Positions 1 to 11,170 of a DNA stretch of 64,000 nt are shown here, one piece after another. Origin of the DNA: Lamellibrachia columna (Eukaryota; Annelida; Polychaeta; Sabellida; Siboglinidae). Made by a program: the position numbers and the translations under genes. The first letter of the stretch is position 1; every line of letters begins with the position of its first letter. Where the stretch lies: NCBI GenBank assembly GCA_963662155.1, contig OY759261.1, positions 39,532,996 to 39,596,995 on the forward strand, read 5' to 3'. The notes under the pieces are model-generated. The model ran no database searches. It worked only from the letters and a program-made list of their open reading frames with translations, and was not told the DNA's origin.

Positions 1-240
1 TTAGACACAGTTTAGGCCTACAGGCGCCAACTCCGCTGTTAATTTACGTAACGATGATTACAATTACGGGTACAATTATTTAACTGCAATGAAAGCATAC
101 GTCAGACACGGTGTACAGTCGCCGACTCCGCTACTGCTCTGTACGCCACGAAGATCAGAATTACGGATAAAATTATACCATTTAAATGCAATTATAGCAT
201 AAATTGTTAGACACAGTGTACAGTCACCGAATTGGTTACT
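1..240. repeat. Imperfect tandem repeat, about 105 bp, 2.3 copies
   Basis: Units start near 1, 101 and 208. Each has a 'gttagacac..gtgtacagtc' type head, a 'cgccgactccgct' type middle and an 'aattacgg' tail. The copies are diverged. No coding potential is seen. Confidence 0.6.
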
Positions 241-595
241 AGTCACACACAAAGGTCAAACACAGGTTTGTCATTGCCACATGTATCGTGATACCACTGG
301 CAACTTGCAGCCAATCCTCAGTCGGTGGGTCTTCGTACACCCCGTTGCAGTAGATGCCCCGGTACACACTTTCTGTGCGGCCTGAACCAGTGGTTGTCGT
401 GGCTTTCTGTTTGCAGGTGCGCGTTTTCCCTTGTGAAGCTCACGTCTGTCCGACTTCTTGACAGACAACCTACCAGCGCGACTCTTCGTCTACTCGCCCA
501 GTTTAATTTGTTTTGAACGTAGCAGACCTTTGTACGGCGAAGGCGAGAGAAGTTCGGGAGACTGCGTACGTCGTTTCCCTGCGCGAGGCCCCGCC

Positions 596-980
596 TTAGG
601 TAGTGGGAATACGCTTAGCACGTAAGCTTTGATTGTCGACACGTATGCAGTAGCGTGTAGTTGGACTCGCAGGCGATGTTGCATCGCTCGTGGAGGTGAT
701 GTGTTCGTTCCCGTCGTCCGTCATCATTGATGGAGCAAAGTCGGCTTCTGTGAATACATCTGGGTTAAAAGGCCACAGTCCACAGGAGGAGAATTCGGCT
801 ACGCCCTTGTCCAGTGTCGAAGTTTTAGCGATTGCCTCGCCAAACAATTCTCTGTGGAGTAGAAGCAGATTCGCTTCCCTGGATGGTTCACCATCCACCT
901 ATCGCATGCCTGCCCGTAGCATTGCTTTAGTGGGCCGAAGTAGGTCTTGTCGAGAGGCTGTAGCTTGTGCGATGGTGTGA
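596..980 (-). pseudogene. Remnant of a pogo/Jerky-like DDE transposase C-terminus
   Basis: The minus-strand frame from 898 to 596 reads through VDGEPSREANLLLLHRELFG and then GLWPFNPDVFTEADFAPS. The 'G-x-W-P-(F/L)-(N/D)-P-DVF' block is typical of the C-terminal end of DDE_1 transposases (pogo, Tigger, Jerky). The same frame continues upstream to about 980 with 'ASRQDLLRPTKAMLRAGM', interrupted by a TAG at 899-901. No catalytic DDE core is left in the window. The family call comes from motif recall, not from a search. It could instead be a domesticated-gene fragment, but the in-frame stop argues for a relic. Confidence 0.45.
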
Positions 981-1283
981 GGCGGGAACGAAATCATCTC
1001 TCTTTCCCAAGTTGTATTCGGTCTGGTGGTCGAACCTGAGATAAAGACAACGTTTTATTTGTAATTGTACTGTTGCATTAAACTAAACAAACATCACAAT
1101 AAATAACATCGTAACATCATATAATGATAAATGTTCAGCCTCGTTTCGGTGGCGATGACATTATCAGGTTGTGTAATATCAATGATGTTCTGGAATTAGA
1201 GACAACAAAATCTGAATTATTCAGATTTTTTTTATCTCTAATTGATTGACAGCTTAAGAGTTTTTTTGCATGTTGTACTGAGG

Positions 1284-1541
1284 TTGACCGTGGTACGTGT
1301 CGATGTGAGTTCATGTGGATGGGGCAATCACAATCCAAGGATTATAGACTGCTGTCTAGGTATATATAGTTGACCGTGGCACGTGTCGATGTGAGTTCAT
1401 GTGGATGGGGCAATTACAATCCAAGGATGATAGACTGCTGTCTAGGTCTATATAGTTGACCGTGGCACGTGTCGATGTGAGTTCATGTGGTAGGGGCAAT
1501 TACAATCCAAGGATGATAGACTGCTGTCTAGGTCTAAATAG
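1284..1541. repeat. 86-bp tandem repeat, 3 copies
   Basis: Units begin with 'ttgaccgtgg' at 1284, 1370 and 1456, an exact spacing of 86 bp. They differ by only a few substitutions. Confidence 0.9.
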
Positions 1542-1756
1542 CTAAGACCATTATTGTTTCTGATATTGTAGAGTTGAAAAGGGAGGAGGCTCGATTTGGA
1601 AGACCACAACTGACACTCGTATAGAAGCCAATGTGTTATATATTGGCAGGATGACATGTTCATGCTGGTCACGTGCCACAACTGATCACATTCATCACAA
1701 CTGCCCTTTCCCTTACAGCAGCGAATACAGGGGTCTTATAGGGGTCTCAAGGCCAT

Positions 1757-2840
1757 CCCTGTGTCTGTGACAAATATTACGGTAAAGGACGACGTATATA
1801 GGCGTACATCAGAACTAGGGGCCTGTATAGTGTCAGCGTAAAGACTACGTACATTAAGCAGCCGGCTAATATTAACCCTTCTGTAAGTAGAACGACACAT
1901 GTGTCAAGACCCTCCGTGTCTGTGACAAATATTACGGTAAAGGACGACGTATATAGGCGTACATCAGAACTAGGGGCCTGTATAGTGTCAGCGTAAAGAC
2001 TACGTACATTAAGCAGCCGGCTAATATTAACCCTTCTGTAAGTAGAACGACACATGTGTCAAGACCCTCCGTGTCTGTGACAAATATTACGGTAAAGGAC
2101 GACGTATATAGGCGTACATCAGAACTAGGGGCCTGTATAGTGTCAGCGTAAAGACTACGTACATTAAGCAGCCGGCTAATATTAACCCTTCTGTAAGTAG
2201 AACGACACATGTGTCAAGACCCTCCGTGTCTGTGACAAATATTACGGTAAAGGACGACGTATATAGGCGTACATCAGAACTAGGGGCCTGTATAGTGTCA
2301 GCGTAAAGACTATGTACATTAAGCAGCCGGCTAATATTAACCCTTCTGTAAGTAGAACGACACATGTGTCAAGACCCTCCGTGTCTGTGACAAATATTAC
2401 GGTAAAGGACAACGTATATAGGCCTACATCAGAACTAGGGGCCTGTATAGTGTCAGCGTAAAGACTACGTACATTAAGCAGCCGGCTAATATTAACCCTT
2501 CTGTAAGTAGAACGACACATGTGTCAAGACCCTCCGTGTCCGTGACAAATATTACGGTAAAGGACAAAGTATATATATAGGCCCATGCATCGGAACTAGT
2601 GTCAACGTAAAGACTGAAGTATTAGCAGCTGGCTAATAGTAGTCCTTAAAATTATGTAAGTAGAACGACACACGCATGTATCAAGACCCTCGATCCCCGT
2701 TTCCGTGACAAATATTACGGTAAGGGACAACGTATATAGGCCTTCGTCGAAACTAGTGCCAATGTAAAGACCATATCTATTAGCATATGGCTAATATAAA
2801 CACTTATGTGAGTAGAACAACACATGCGTTGTCCCCCCCC
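1757..2840. repeat. 155-bp satellite-like tandem array
   Basis: About five nearly identical units repeat every 155 bp, starting around 'tgtctgtgac' near 1764, 1919, 2074, 2229 and 2384. Two clearly diverged and indel-bearing units follow to about 2840, ending in an 11-base C run. The repeated 92-residue minus-strand reading frame is a by-product of the repeat: 155 is not a multiple of 3, so the frame shifts with each unit. Confidence 0.92.
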
Positions 2841-3164
2841 CCGCGGTTCGTAAGTAGTACGACATATTGTACTGAGCACATGCTTCTCATAACATGGCCC
2901 TTTATATTATCGAGTATGTTTCGCTATTACTCTAATCATTGAATCAGTTCCCGGATCAACCTACTTCATTCAGCTTACCAGGCTCTAATTCAATTGACTA
3001 GTAATAGTAACAAAGAAACGTATACTTCATATAGAAGAAGTCCAAGTTGGCTATATCATAGCAAAACCGCATTTATTCATATGACATCTTCACATCAATT
3101 CGTTCTCTTAATTAACTGTTGTACATTCTGAGTATTCTTCTACATGTTATCTATTTCTCTCCCA

Positions 3165-3580
3165 AAACTAAAACTGACATTCACTCTAACTCTCTTCCAC
3201 CAAGACTAAATTGACTATCATTCTAACTCTTTTCCACCAAGACTAAACTGACTCTCACTCTAACTCTCTTCCACCAAGATTAAACTGACTCTCACTCTAA
3301 CTCTCTTCCACCAAGACTAAACTGACTCTCACTCTAACTCTCGTCCACCAAGATTAAACTGACTCTCACTCTAACTCTCGTCCACCAAGATTAAACTGAC
3401 TCTCACTCTAACTCTCGTCCACCAAGATTAAACTGACTCTCACTCTAACTCTCTTCCACCAAGATTAAACTGACTCTCACTCTAACTCTCTTCCACCAAG
3501 ACTAAACTGACTCTCACTCTAACTCTCTTCCACCAAGACTAAACTGACTCTCACTCTAACTCTTTTCCACCAAGACTAGT
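3165..3580. repeat. 37-bp minisatellite, about 11 copies
   Basis: The unit is built on 'ctctcactctaactct' followed by 'ttccaccaagactaaactga'. Variants (g/t in 'ctcgtcc/ctcttcc', gac/gat) are mixed along the array, which suggests repeated conversion or unequal exchange. Confidence 0.92.
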
Positions 3581-4057
3581 ATACGCTGATCAATGACACC
3601 ATGCACACGGTTATAGCTTCAAATTAGTAAACACACAGCAGTCCGTACAACATACAGCGTGTCAAATCATTACACAACATTATGCTGGAAACACTTCTAT
3701 GACATAAAAGTGTATTTTGAATAACACATATCACCTCAATTATAATTTATAATGTTCTCTACGTGCTTTCGGTTTGAATCACCGAAGGTTCGTCAACCAA
3801 TGTGTTGGTTCCGTAATGTCTGTGAAAATATATGTGTACATTTAAACTTCAGGTTGTTTGTGCTGTTTAAATATTGCGAAATGATGTCATTTGAATTGTT
3901 TTAGCCGTATGATTCTGGACAGCCACTTAGCGAATCGTTAACAAGAATGCATGATTTTCCGGTATCTAGCCATTGCTGTCATGTTCCAAACAAATAACTA
4001 TTTCGCCGGAATACAAAAATTGTATTCCGCTACATTATAATGTTAAACACTATTGTG

Positions 4058-4235
4058 TGCGTGTGCGTGTGCGTGTGCGAGCGCATACGCGTGCGCGTGT
4101 GCGTGTGCGTGCCGTATTCCCGCCCGTATTGCTGCATAACGCAGAGTCAGATTCCGTATTGGCCGAGTTCAACCCGTATTATGGCGAATTCATCCGTATT
4201 GTGGCGAGTTCATCCGTATTGGTCGAATTCACCAA
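4058..4235. repeat. TGTGCG microsatellite and short 'ccgtattgtggcgagttcat' repeat
   Basis: A (gtgtgc)n tract at about 4055-4112 is followed by four degenerate units of about 20 bp built on 'ccgtattg..gcgaattcat' (4150-4232). Confidence 0.75.
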
Positions 4236-4746
4236 GAACGTTCGGTTATGACGTCAAACGCCATCACGCGTTTCCACAGATACGCGTTAGTTTCGAAGCA
4301 CGTCAAACACACGTATGAAGCGCCATCCGCGTCAGTGAAGCGCGCTTGGGATTGGCCAGTCACCGCACCGCGTCGCTCAGTTCATGTCAGTGAAGCACGC
4401 TTGGGATTGGTCAGTCACCGCACCGCGCAGTCCATGTCAGTGAAGCGCGCATGGGATTGGTCAACGGTCGCGGGACTCGTCCTACGCAGTCCTGAAATAG
4501 CAATCCGCGTTGCAGTGACGTCAGTCGCCTCATAACTTGTACTAGCTGCGCAGATATAAATATAACACAACCCGCCAGTAAAGGTTCTGTGCGCAGGTTA
4601 ACTATAATCCATCATTAATTGTACTACCCCACGGGAGCCACCCAGTGCATTGCCAGTATACTATCCTTGATAACTGACCGATCTGAGTACTTAAATACGT
4701 TCTCAGTAAAAAAATATACCGTTTTTTTCATTGAGCGGTTTGAAAT

Positions 4747-4974
4747 ATGTACACACTTTTCCTTGGACAAGAGTCACATTCCACAAGTTACGCAAAATTA
4801 TACTCTTTTCAAGTTGAAGGAGTAAAAGCAGATACACATTCTTTAACGTTTAAGGTGGCGTATCGAAATCAAGCCGTTCGTGTCTTATCAGCTAGAAGTA
4901 TAGAAGGTTCGCAATGCTCTGGAAATTTTTTGTACGTGATCTATGATTTACCAAGTGTCAAAACCGACCTATAA
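4747..4974 (+). CDS. Uncharacterised ORF inside the foldback element; C-terminus recurs elsewhere
   Basis: This 75-codon frame is not recognised. Its last 19 residues (QCSGNFLYVIYDLPSVKTDL region) and the following 110 bp occur again, diverged, on the minus strand near 52558-52775, where the same frame and the same stop are kept (reading QCSGTLVYMVYDLPSV). Several differences between the copies are conservative. This suggests that the end of a real transposon-encoded protein is repeated here. The upstream part is not matched between the copies, so the start is unknown. Confidence 0.3.
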   Translation: MYTLFLGQESHSTSYAKLYSFQVEGVKADTHSLTFKVAYRNQAVRVLSARSIEGSQCSGNFLYVIYDLPSVKTDL

Positions 4975-5095
4975 TTAAATTATGTTACCGGTTTTCAGCT
5001 AATATTACTTGATAAGCAGGAGTGTTCCATAATGTGTCTACATATACATTGTGCCGCAACTTGATATAAAATGTGATTCTTTCTAAAAAATATAT
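4913..5095 (+). repeat. Dispersed repeat, copy A (copy B at 52558-52775, minus)
   Basis: The block from 'caatgctctgga' through 'ccaagtgtcaaaa', 'tataattaaattatgt', 'ggttttcagctaat' and 'acatatacattgtgccgcaa' matches the reverse complement of 52558-52775, with indels in the middle. The family is unknown. Confidence 0.75.
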
Positions 5096-5796
5096 TTGGG
5101 ATAAGACCACAGTTGACCTTCCCGTTTATTAGTTCACACGAATGTAGGGCGTATTAAATTGTGATACGTGAATTTAAACCATTCATATGATATGACATAA
5201 GAGCAATTGAGCAGGCATATTCACAGGTTTCTTTGTAGAAGCTATTGGATGTGAAATAATGCATTTTTTAGAGTTTAACAGGCGGAGGGATTTAAGGGAA
5301 TTCTACTGCTATGGGCGACGTGGGCGCATCAATACATGGCTATTTGTGTACAACAAATTGACGGGCATCGCACATCAGGGAGTTTTAGAAGGGTCGGAGA
5401 ACGTAATTTTGACAAAACTTGGTCAGCATATCAATGAGATGCTGGCAGTTGCTGTGACTAATTTTCTGAATTTTGTTTTATTGTCACGTTTTCTTATAAT
5501 CAAACAAATCGTTAACATGGTCACCAATGCAATTTCTGTAGTCTGCCCCTGCAACGCGCACAGCTATTTCGGGACCGCGAGGGAAGCACGTCGCGACCGT
5601 TGACCAATCCCATGCGCGCTTCACTGACATGAACGGCGCGGCGCGAGGCGGTGACTGACCAATCAGATGCGCGCTTCACTGACATGAATGGCGCTTCATA
5701 AACAGGTCGCGGGAAATTATAGTCAGCGGCAAACGCGTCACGCACGTTGTAAAGTACAAGGTAATTTATATGTTATATTTAGAAGTACCAGAAAAA

Positions 5797-5834
5797 ATAC
5801 CCCTTGATAAACGGGGTATTTCGAATAAATAAAG
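5797..5834 (+). terminator. Hairpin followed by AATAAA
   Basis: 'aatacccc' (5797-5804) pairs perfectly with 'ggggtatt' (5813-5820), and AATAAA-type signals follow at about 5824-5832. A stem-loop directly before a polyadenylation signal could mark a transcript end just outside the foldback element. No gene is assigned to it. Confidence 0.4.
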
Positions 5835-6590
5835 ACGTTACGTTTCATTCATGGGGTCGTAGATTAATCCCTGAAAGTTTGACGTCCGAGGTGCAATCTG
5901 TCGAGGAGGAAAACGTGAAGAAACATACAAACATACGGCAGCTCGATTATAGTTAGATAGATCGCTTGGAACGTATTTAATCTATGTTAGTTTTAGTAAC
6001 ATTCAGATATTAACGAAACCCAGGTTTGTGAGACGGGAAACGCCCTGCTTTATATCAATAAGAACTGTTAGTGTTTCACAGGGTAAGTAATGATGAGTGT
6101 CAAGTGTGGGAGAGCTAAAGCAATATGGTTGTCACTTAAAGGGGGAACGAATTAATAACGGTTAAACCCTGGTTTGGCCACAGTCCAAGATGAGAAGTAA
6201 TATTTGTACACGATACTTGCTGACGACATCGTGTCCAGCAACTGAGGTCGTGGTGGGTTAAATGATCAAGAGCAGCCAATGGGGATTCTTAAATTACCAA
6301 TGCAGATTACAGCGCCACCAACGGTAGAGTATAAATTGTGTAAACTCTGGGTATAAAAACCCCGGGAGGAAGATTTAACGGGGAGGGGGCGGGGCGCGGC
6401 GGGGCGGTGGCGACTATTAAATTTGACTTGACGTGTATAGTCACGGCGTTCGAGGAGAACTAGGAAAATTTTCTCTTAATATTTTGGACTTGCCTCTTGA
6501 TAACTAAAACTTCGGCCTTTTCAATTTCAACTCTATTTGTTTTATTTTATTATTTAAACTGACCAGAGATGTCAATGTTGACTTCTTCGA
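5835..6590. other. No gene seen; short GC-rich box
   Basis: Nothing recognisable is coded here. Positions 6371-6412 are extremely G-rich ('gggagggggcggggcgcggc'), with Sp1-like GGGCGG cores, in otherwise AT-rich DNA. Confidence 0.4.
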
Positions 6591-6593
6591 ATT

Positions 6594-6765
6594 GGTGATA
6601 CTTGGTGATGTCGTGTAACGAACTGGTATACTTGGTGAGGCCGTGTAACGAACTTGGTGATGCCGTGTAACGAACTTGGTGATGCCGTGTAACGAACTTG
6701 ATACTTGGTGATGTCGTGTAACGAACTAGTATACTGGGTGATGCCGTGAAACGAACTTCATTGTT
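6594..6765. repeat. Short tandem repeat on 'cttggtgatgccgtgtaacgaa'
   Basis: About six units of 23-36 bp share 'ggtgatg(c/t)cgtg(t)aacgaact'. Variable spacing comes from a 'ggtatactt' insertion. Confidence 0.8.
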
Positions 6766-7412
6766 TAATGAAAGACTCACCGAAGACGGACCTGGCATAT
6801 TCCGTTGGACTATGTCAGTGCAGAACACATAGAGCTTATTTGGTCGAGGTAAGCACGAACTTCAATGGACACGACCTGGCGAGCCATTTATGAAAAGAAA
6901 TACAAACTATGAGATTTTATAACGTGACCATATATTTTGAACGTTTCAGTTTATCATGACGCATGCCAGTGACAGCGTCATCGGTGGTCTCCTGAACAGG
7001 ATATTGGAGCTGGAGCCACCATCAAACATGGAGGCAACTTCCCAGCTTAAAATTGTCACAGAAGATGATGCAAATAAAATCATCAAATTGGAGAAAAAAA
7101 CACGGCCACAAAAACAAAATCAGACACGACCCTGTTCAAGGCCTGGCTCGCTACTCAAGCTGAACATAGGCCTATTGAATTAACACAGTCTAAACAGCTC
7201 GATAGTTGTTTTTTATCAGTGTATGCAGTAAATAGGGTATCACGAGACATTTGTTCCAATGTATGAAATACCGGATGGTCTAACATTCAGTATAGTTTTA
7301 ATGTATACATTCTTCACAACATTGTGTCTCGTTGTTGTAGCGAGCGTAAACACTCGTGATTATGCGCAATTGTCAATTAATATGTTATAAATGTTATAAA
7401 TTGCTTCGGGCC

Positions 7413-7495
7413 AATACAGCTACCATTGGACCAATACAGCTACCCTTGGGCCAATACAGCTAAACTTAGGCCAATACAGCTACCCTTGGGCCAAA
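7413..7495. repeat. 22-bp tandem repeat containing 'ccaatacagcta'
   Basis: Four units of 'gggccaatacagctaccctt' type and a partial fifth. Each unit holds a CCAAT sequence. Confidence 0.8.
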
Positions 7496-7499
7496 ACGA

Positions 7500-8760
7500 A
7501 GGCAATACGAATATGACCAATCAATAACATATACTAGCGAAATATTGCTATAATCGGTCGGTAGCGTGGCCGGAATTGCACCAGGGAATTCAGCTACTTG
7601 TACCACAAAACTTGTTTTGAAGATAACAACAATAATGCGGAATAATTAGTTTCCGAGAAAAAGATAAACATCGAGTCTTGATGACGTGCGTTCTGGCAAT
7701 CCAAATCCAAAATAGTTCCCGAAACACAGGTTTAACAACGCGGTGCGAACATAGTATATTATGTCCACACTTACCAACAATGTGTTGGGAATGTTTGAAT
7801 TGGAAACAACGCTCCATATAGCGACTGGTTACAAATAATGTTCGTGGGAACATTTATTTCCTTTCAAATACAAATTTCTTTTTTGACAGCTGTGCAGGCA
7901 TTTCTTGTAAACTGTGTCCGATTTGAATATGACATGTAATGCTTATTTTGTTAGTGTATATATATTATGTTGTGCTTAAAACACGCGACATGTCCCAACC
8001 ATTATATTGGGAATATCGTATCGCAATGCGCACCGCACCGTGCGTGAACTTGGCGACATCTTATACCGATCATTCGATCCTGTCAATCATGATGCAATTA
8101 CCGTTGGAACTATTGTAATATCATTCACTTTAACATGTCAGTTTATTCGTTCAGATTCCTAGAGTATACGATTTAGAACTAATATGTTATTAATGCATTC
8201 TGTTTTACTCTTGTAGCTCATTGCTGTTTTTGCCGTATATCACTGATAATCTTGTTTAGACGATATTTTGTAATCTATTCACATGACCTGGTTTGTCTCC
8301 AGGTCCACTATGTATCTATGAATGACCATGGTTGCGAATATATTGTAACCAAACATTCAATTAGCTATGCTGTTGGTATGTTTGAAATGATTTTCAGGAA
8401 AATGTTTAATTCTTTAAGAACATGTTTCTGTTTTACCTGTTTTACGTATTTGTCGTAATGGAACTTAATACGTTAATAGTTAAGTATTTTAATTGGACCT
8501 AATTGTTATTACTGTACTCAATGCCACAATCACTGCAAATGGTATATTGCTGGATGAAAGAGGAGTTTGCCGACGACATTCATGTTCATGTAATTCAATA
8601 TACTTTTTGGCATCGAGATTGTGCCGTGTATTTTTTGCCAAACCGCATGTAGTTATCAAAACCGCATGCAATTAGCAGCACGTTAAAATAATATGCTGTT
8701 GGACTTCCGACTGAGGCACCTTTGATGAAAAATAAATATATAGTTATATACTGTATTCTG
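7500..8760. other. No gene seen
   Basis: AT-rich DNA with scattered short open frames that lack recognisable domains. I can support nothing in it. Confidence 0.3.
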
Positions 8761-8818
8761 TGTGTGTGTGCGTGTGCGTGTGCGTGCGTGCGTGCGTGCG
8801 TGCGTGTGTGTGTGTGTT
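8761..8818. repeat. TG/TGCG microsatellite
   Basis: (tg)n passes into (tgcg)n and back to (tg)n. Confidence 0.9.
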
Positions 8819-9120
8819 TTATAAAGACATGCGAACATCACGAGAACGTATCCCACAGGCCTAACACCTGCAGTACCTTCATTTGCCGGGTTGCTTCCCC
8901 AAGCCCTAACATCACCACCCTATTAAACCTCGATTGTCGGTATGAATCATAAATTGGGACCGAGACTAGTAGTAACTTTTTGTGTGAAAAGTATGTTAGA
9001 TGCAGTATTTCTGTCAACGTATACATTATATATATTATTCATGTTAATAAAATGTACCATACCATGATATTCCGTATGGTATTTAGGTAGATATGTGAAG
9101 TTTCCCAGGTGCGGTCGACT

Positions 9121-9156
9121 GTAATAACTCGCCCCGTAAGCGGGGCGAGTTGTTAC
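9121..9156. other. Strong hairpin, 16-bp stem and 4-base loop
   Basis: 'gtaataactcgccccg' (9121-9136) pairs with 'cggggcgagttgttac' (9141-9156) with one G-T position, around loop 'taag'. The flank repeats 'gttgttaca' at 9171. It is an isolated GC-rich cruciform candidate in AT-rich DNA, not tied to any gene. Confidence 0.7.
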
Positions 9157-9377
9157 ATCATACGGGACACGTTGTTACAGCAAAGAACGTATGGATCGTA
9201 AAGCAAGTGTCACTCTGTCAGGTTACTGTTATTACATTAATTGGATTAAACAATCCTATACATGTTGTACACAATGTGCATAACAATGCAGGTGTTCACA
9301 GCTTCGTATAGTAAGTTTTTTTATTTTTACTTACCAAAAGGCATCAATTCCCGGTTTCTTACGTAACAATCAATTGT

Positions 9378-9795
9378 GAATTGATCTCCTCAAGTCTCCT
9401 CAAATTGTTGCCACTGATCTCCTCAAGTCTCCTGAACTTGTTGCCACTGATCTCCTCAAGTCTTCTCAACTTGTTGCCATTGATCTCCTCAACTCTCCTC
9501 AACTTGTTACCATTGATCTCCTCAAGTCTCCTCAACTTGTTGCCACTGATCTCCTCAAGTCTCCTCAACTTGTTGCCATTGATCTCCTCAAGTCTCCTCA
9601 ACTTGTTGCCATTGATCTCCTCAAGTCTCCTCAACTTGTTGCCATTGATCTCCTCAAGTCTCCTCAACTTGTTGCCATTGATCTCCTCAAGTCTCCTCAA
9701 CTTGTTGCCATTGATCTCCTCAAGTCTCCTCAACTTGTTGCCATTGATCTCCTCAAGACTCCTCAACTTGTTGCCATTGATCTCCTCAAGTCTCT
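9378..9795. repeat. 33-bp minisatellite, about 13 copies, open on both strands
   Basis: The unit is built on 'ttgttgccattgatctcctc' plus 'aagtctcctcaac'. Because 33 is a multiple of 3, the minus strand reads a repeated LRRLEEINGNK-type 11-mer and the plus strand an ISSSLLNLLPL 11-mer, giving a 189-codon minus frame (9359-9928) and a 145-codon plus frame. I treat both as repeat by-products. The array abuts the hAT fragment that begins near 9790. Confidence 0.85.
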
Positions 9796-10467
9796 GGAAG
9801 CCTATCTTAAGGAAGTGAGAGACACATTCAGTGAGTAAGAAGCGAAGGCTAAAAGCAGGTGTCCAAATTCGAAATATAGCGATGGAGACAAATGTACAAG
9901 AAAGCGAAGTATGCGTCTTACCAGACATGATGGGTCAGCGGAACAGATACTTCTCCGCGAAAGTGAAAAATTCAAGGTGGAAACATACCTTCCTATTATG
10001 GACTTTCTGATCTCTCACCTGACTAAACGTGCAGAAGCCTACGAAAGCATTGGAAATCTGTTTTCCTTCTTCAGCCATTAAAAACAATTGACTGTAATGA
10101 GCTTAGTCAAAGGTGTGAAAAATTGGCTAATGCATATCATTAATATCTGGATTACAACGAATTACTCAATGAATGCAAGCAATTCAAGCAAAACATTGTC
10201 CACGTTGAAGAATGCAAGACTCTTCCAGACATGTACAGCAAACTCATGTCAGATAACTTGAAATCTGCTTTTCCCAATTTTGAAATCGCACTCAGAATAT
10301 TTATGTGCATGATGGTGACCAACTGTACCGGGAAGCGTTCATTTTCCAGGTTGAAACTTACAAAGAATCATCTTCGCAGCACAATGGGACAGCAGCGGTT
10401 GAATCTGCTTTCCCTCATGTGCATTGAAAGCGACATCCTCAAAAACATAGGCTTTCACCAATTATAA
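9790..10467 (+). pseudogene. hAT-family transposase C-terminal remnant (ZMYM1-like)
   Basis: The frame around 9907-10080 reads FKVETYLPIMDFLISHLTKR and AEAYESIGNLFSFFSH before a stop at 10078-10080. Traces continue in shifted frames ('CNELSQRCEKLANAYH', 'YNELLNECKQFKQNIVHVEE') into an open 78-codon stretch at 10231-10467. That stretch carries the hAT dimerisation motif: 'TNCTGKRSFSRLKLTKNHLR', then STMGQQRLNLLSLMCIESD. In the family this domain mediates transposase dimerisation. The N-terminal zinc finger and the catalytic residues are absent, so this is an inactive 3' fragment with at least two frame breaks. Confidence 0.75.
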
Positions 10468-10602
10468 AGCAATTTTCTGCAATGAAATGCCGCAAATTTC
10501 CCAGTTGAAAAACTTAATTTTAATGTGTTGGGGGCGAGGGGGTTAGGTGCCCCAGTACATTGCTTTACCCGCGGGCCTCAAATATTCTTAAGACGGCCTG
10601 CT

Positions 10603-11170
10603 TCTACCGGTGAAACAGTTGAGGCTTCTACAGTTGAGGCTTTAGTTTTAAAACGACAATTAAGTGACTCCGCCTAACGACCTTTGCCCTCTACAACAAG
10701 TAACATGCATGGATTTATGTTGGGTGGGGGAAATAATGGGGACATTTGGGGTAAGATACAGTTTAGGCGTGTGGTGACAAACACACAACACGGCAGATAG
10801 TCAGATAAATTGTAAACATTAACCATTAAAAAAGGCCCATAAAATGTACACCCAGGCCCAGCCCGTCAGGAGAAATTTAGTAGAGGGCCGGCCCGTAGGC
10901 CATCGGCTGGGTCGGGCCTGGACCCAAAACCCCGGCCGCAATTTATTTATTCTTCTACAGTTGAAACAGTTGAGGTTTCTACAGTTGAGACTTTAATTTA
11001 AAAACGCCAATTAAGTGACTCCGCCTAACGACTTTTACCTTCTACAGCAGGTAACATGCATGGATTTCTGTTTAATGGATATATTTGGGGGTGCGATACA
11101 GTTTAGGAGTGTGGTGACAAACACACAACACGGCATATAGTCAGATAAATTATAAATATTGAACATTATT
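10603..11170. repeat. Direct duplication of about 220 bp
   Basis: Two copies (about 10603-10830 and 10958-11170) share 'acagttgag', 'caattaagtgactccgccta', 'taacatgcatggattt', 'gatacagtttagg' and 'gtggtgacaaacacacaaca'. The spacer at 10840-10950 is GC-rich with 'ggcccagcccg' and 'cgggcctgg' arms. These may be two copies of one short element downstream of the hAT relic. Confidence 0.8.

Larger units (their letters stand above)
4314..5702. mobile_element. Foldback-type element with CCAAT-rich inverted arms
   Basis: The left arm (4314-4514) and the reverse complement of the right arm (5549-5702) share 'tatgaagcgccat', 'gtcagtgaagcgcgc', 'gattggtcagtcaccgc', 'gattggtcaacggtcgcg', 'tgaaatagc' and 'cgcgttgca'. 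Each arm contains direct units of about 54 bp carrying an inverted CCAAT box (attgg): three on the left, two on the right. A TATA-like 'agatataaatata' follows the left arm at 4551. No target duplication could be identified, and the 1-kb interior encodes no recognised transposase. It may be a nonautonomous foldback transposon or an inverted pair of promoter repeats. Confidence 0.6.

Noticed and set aside
3165..3580. CRISPR-like array of regularly spaced repeats
   Set aside because: The units are contiguous tandem repeats with no unique spacers, in an animal genome. The same holds for the 20-, 29-, 33- and 37-bp arrays.
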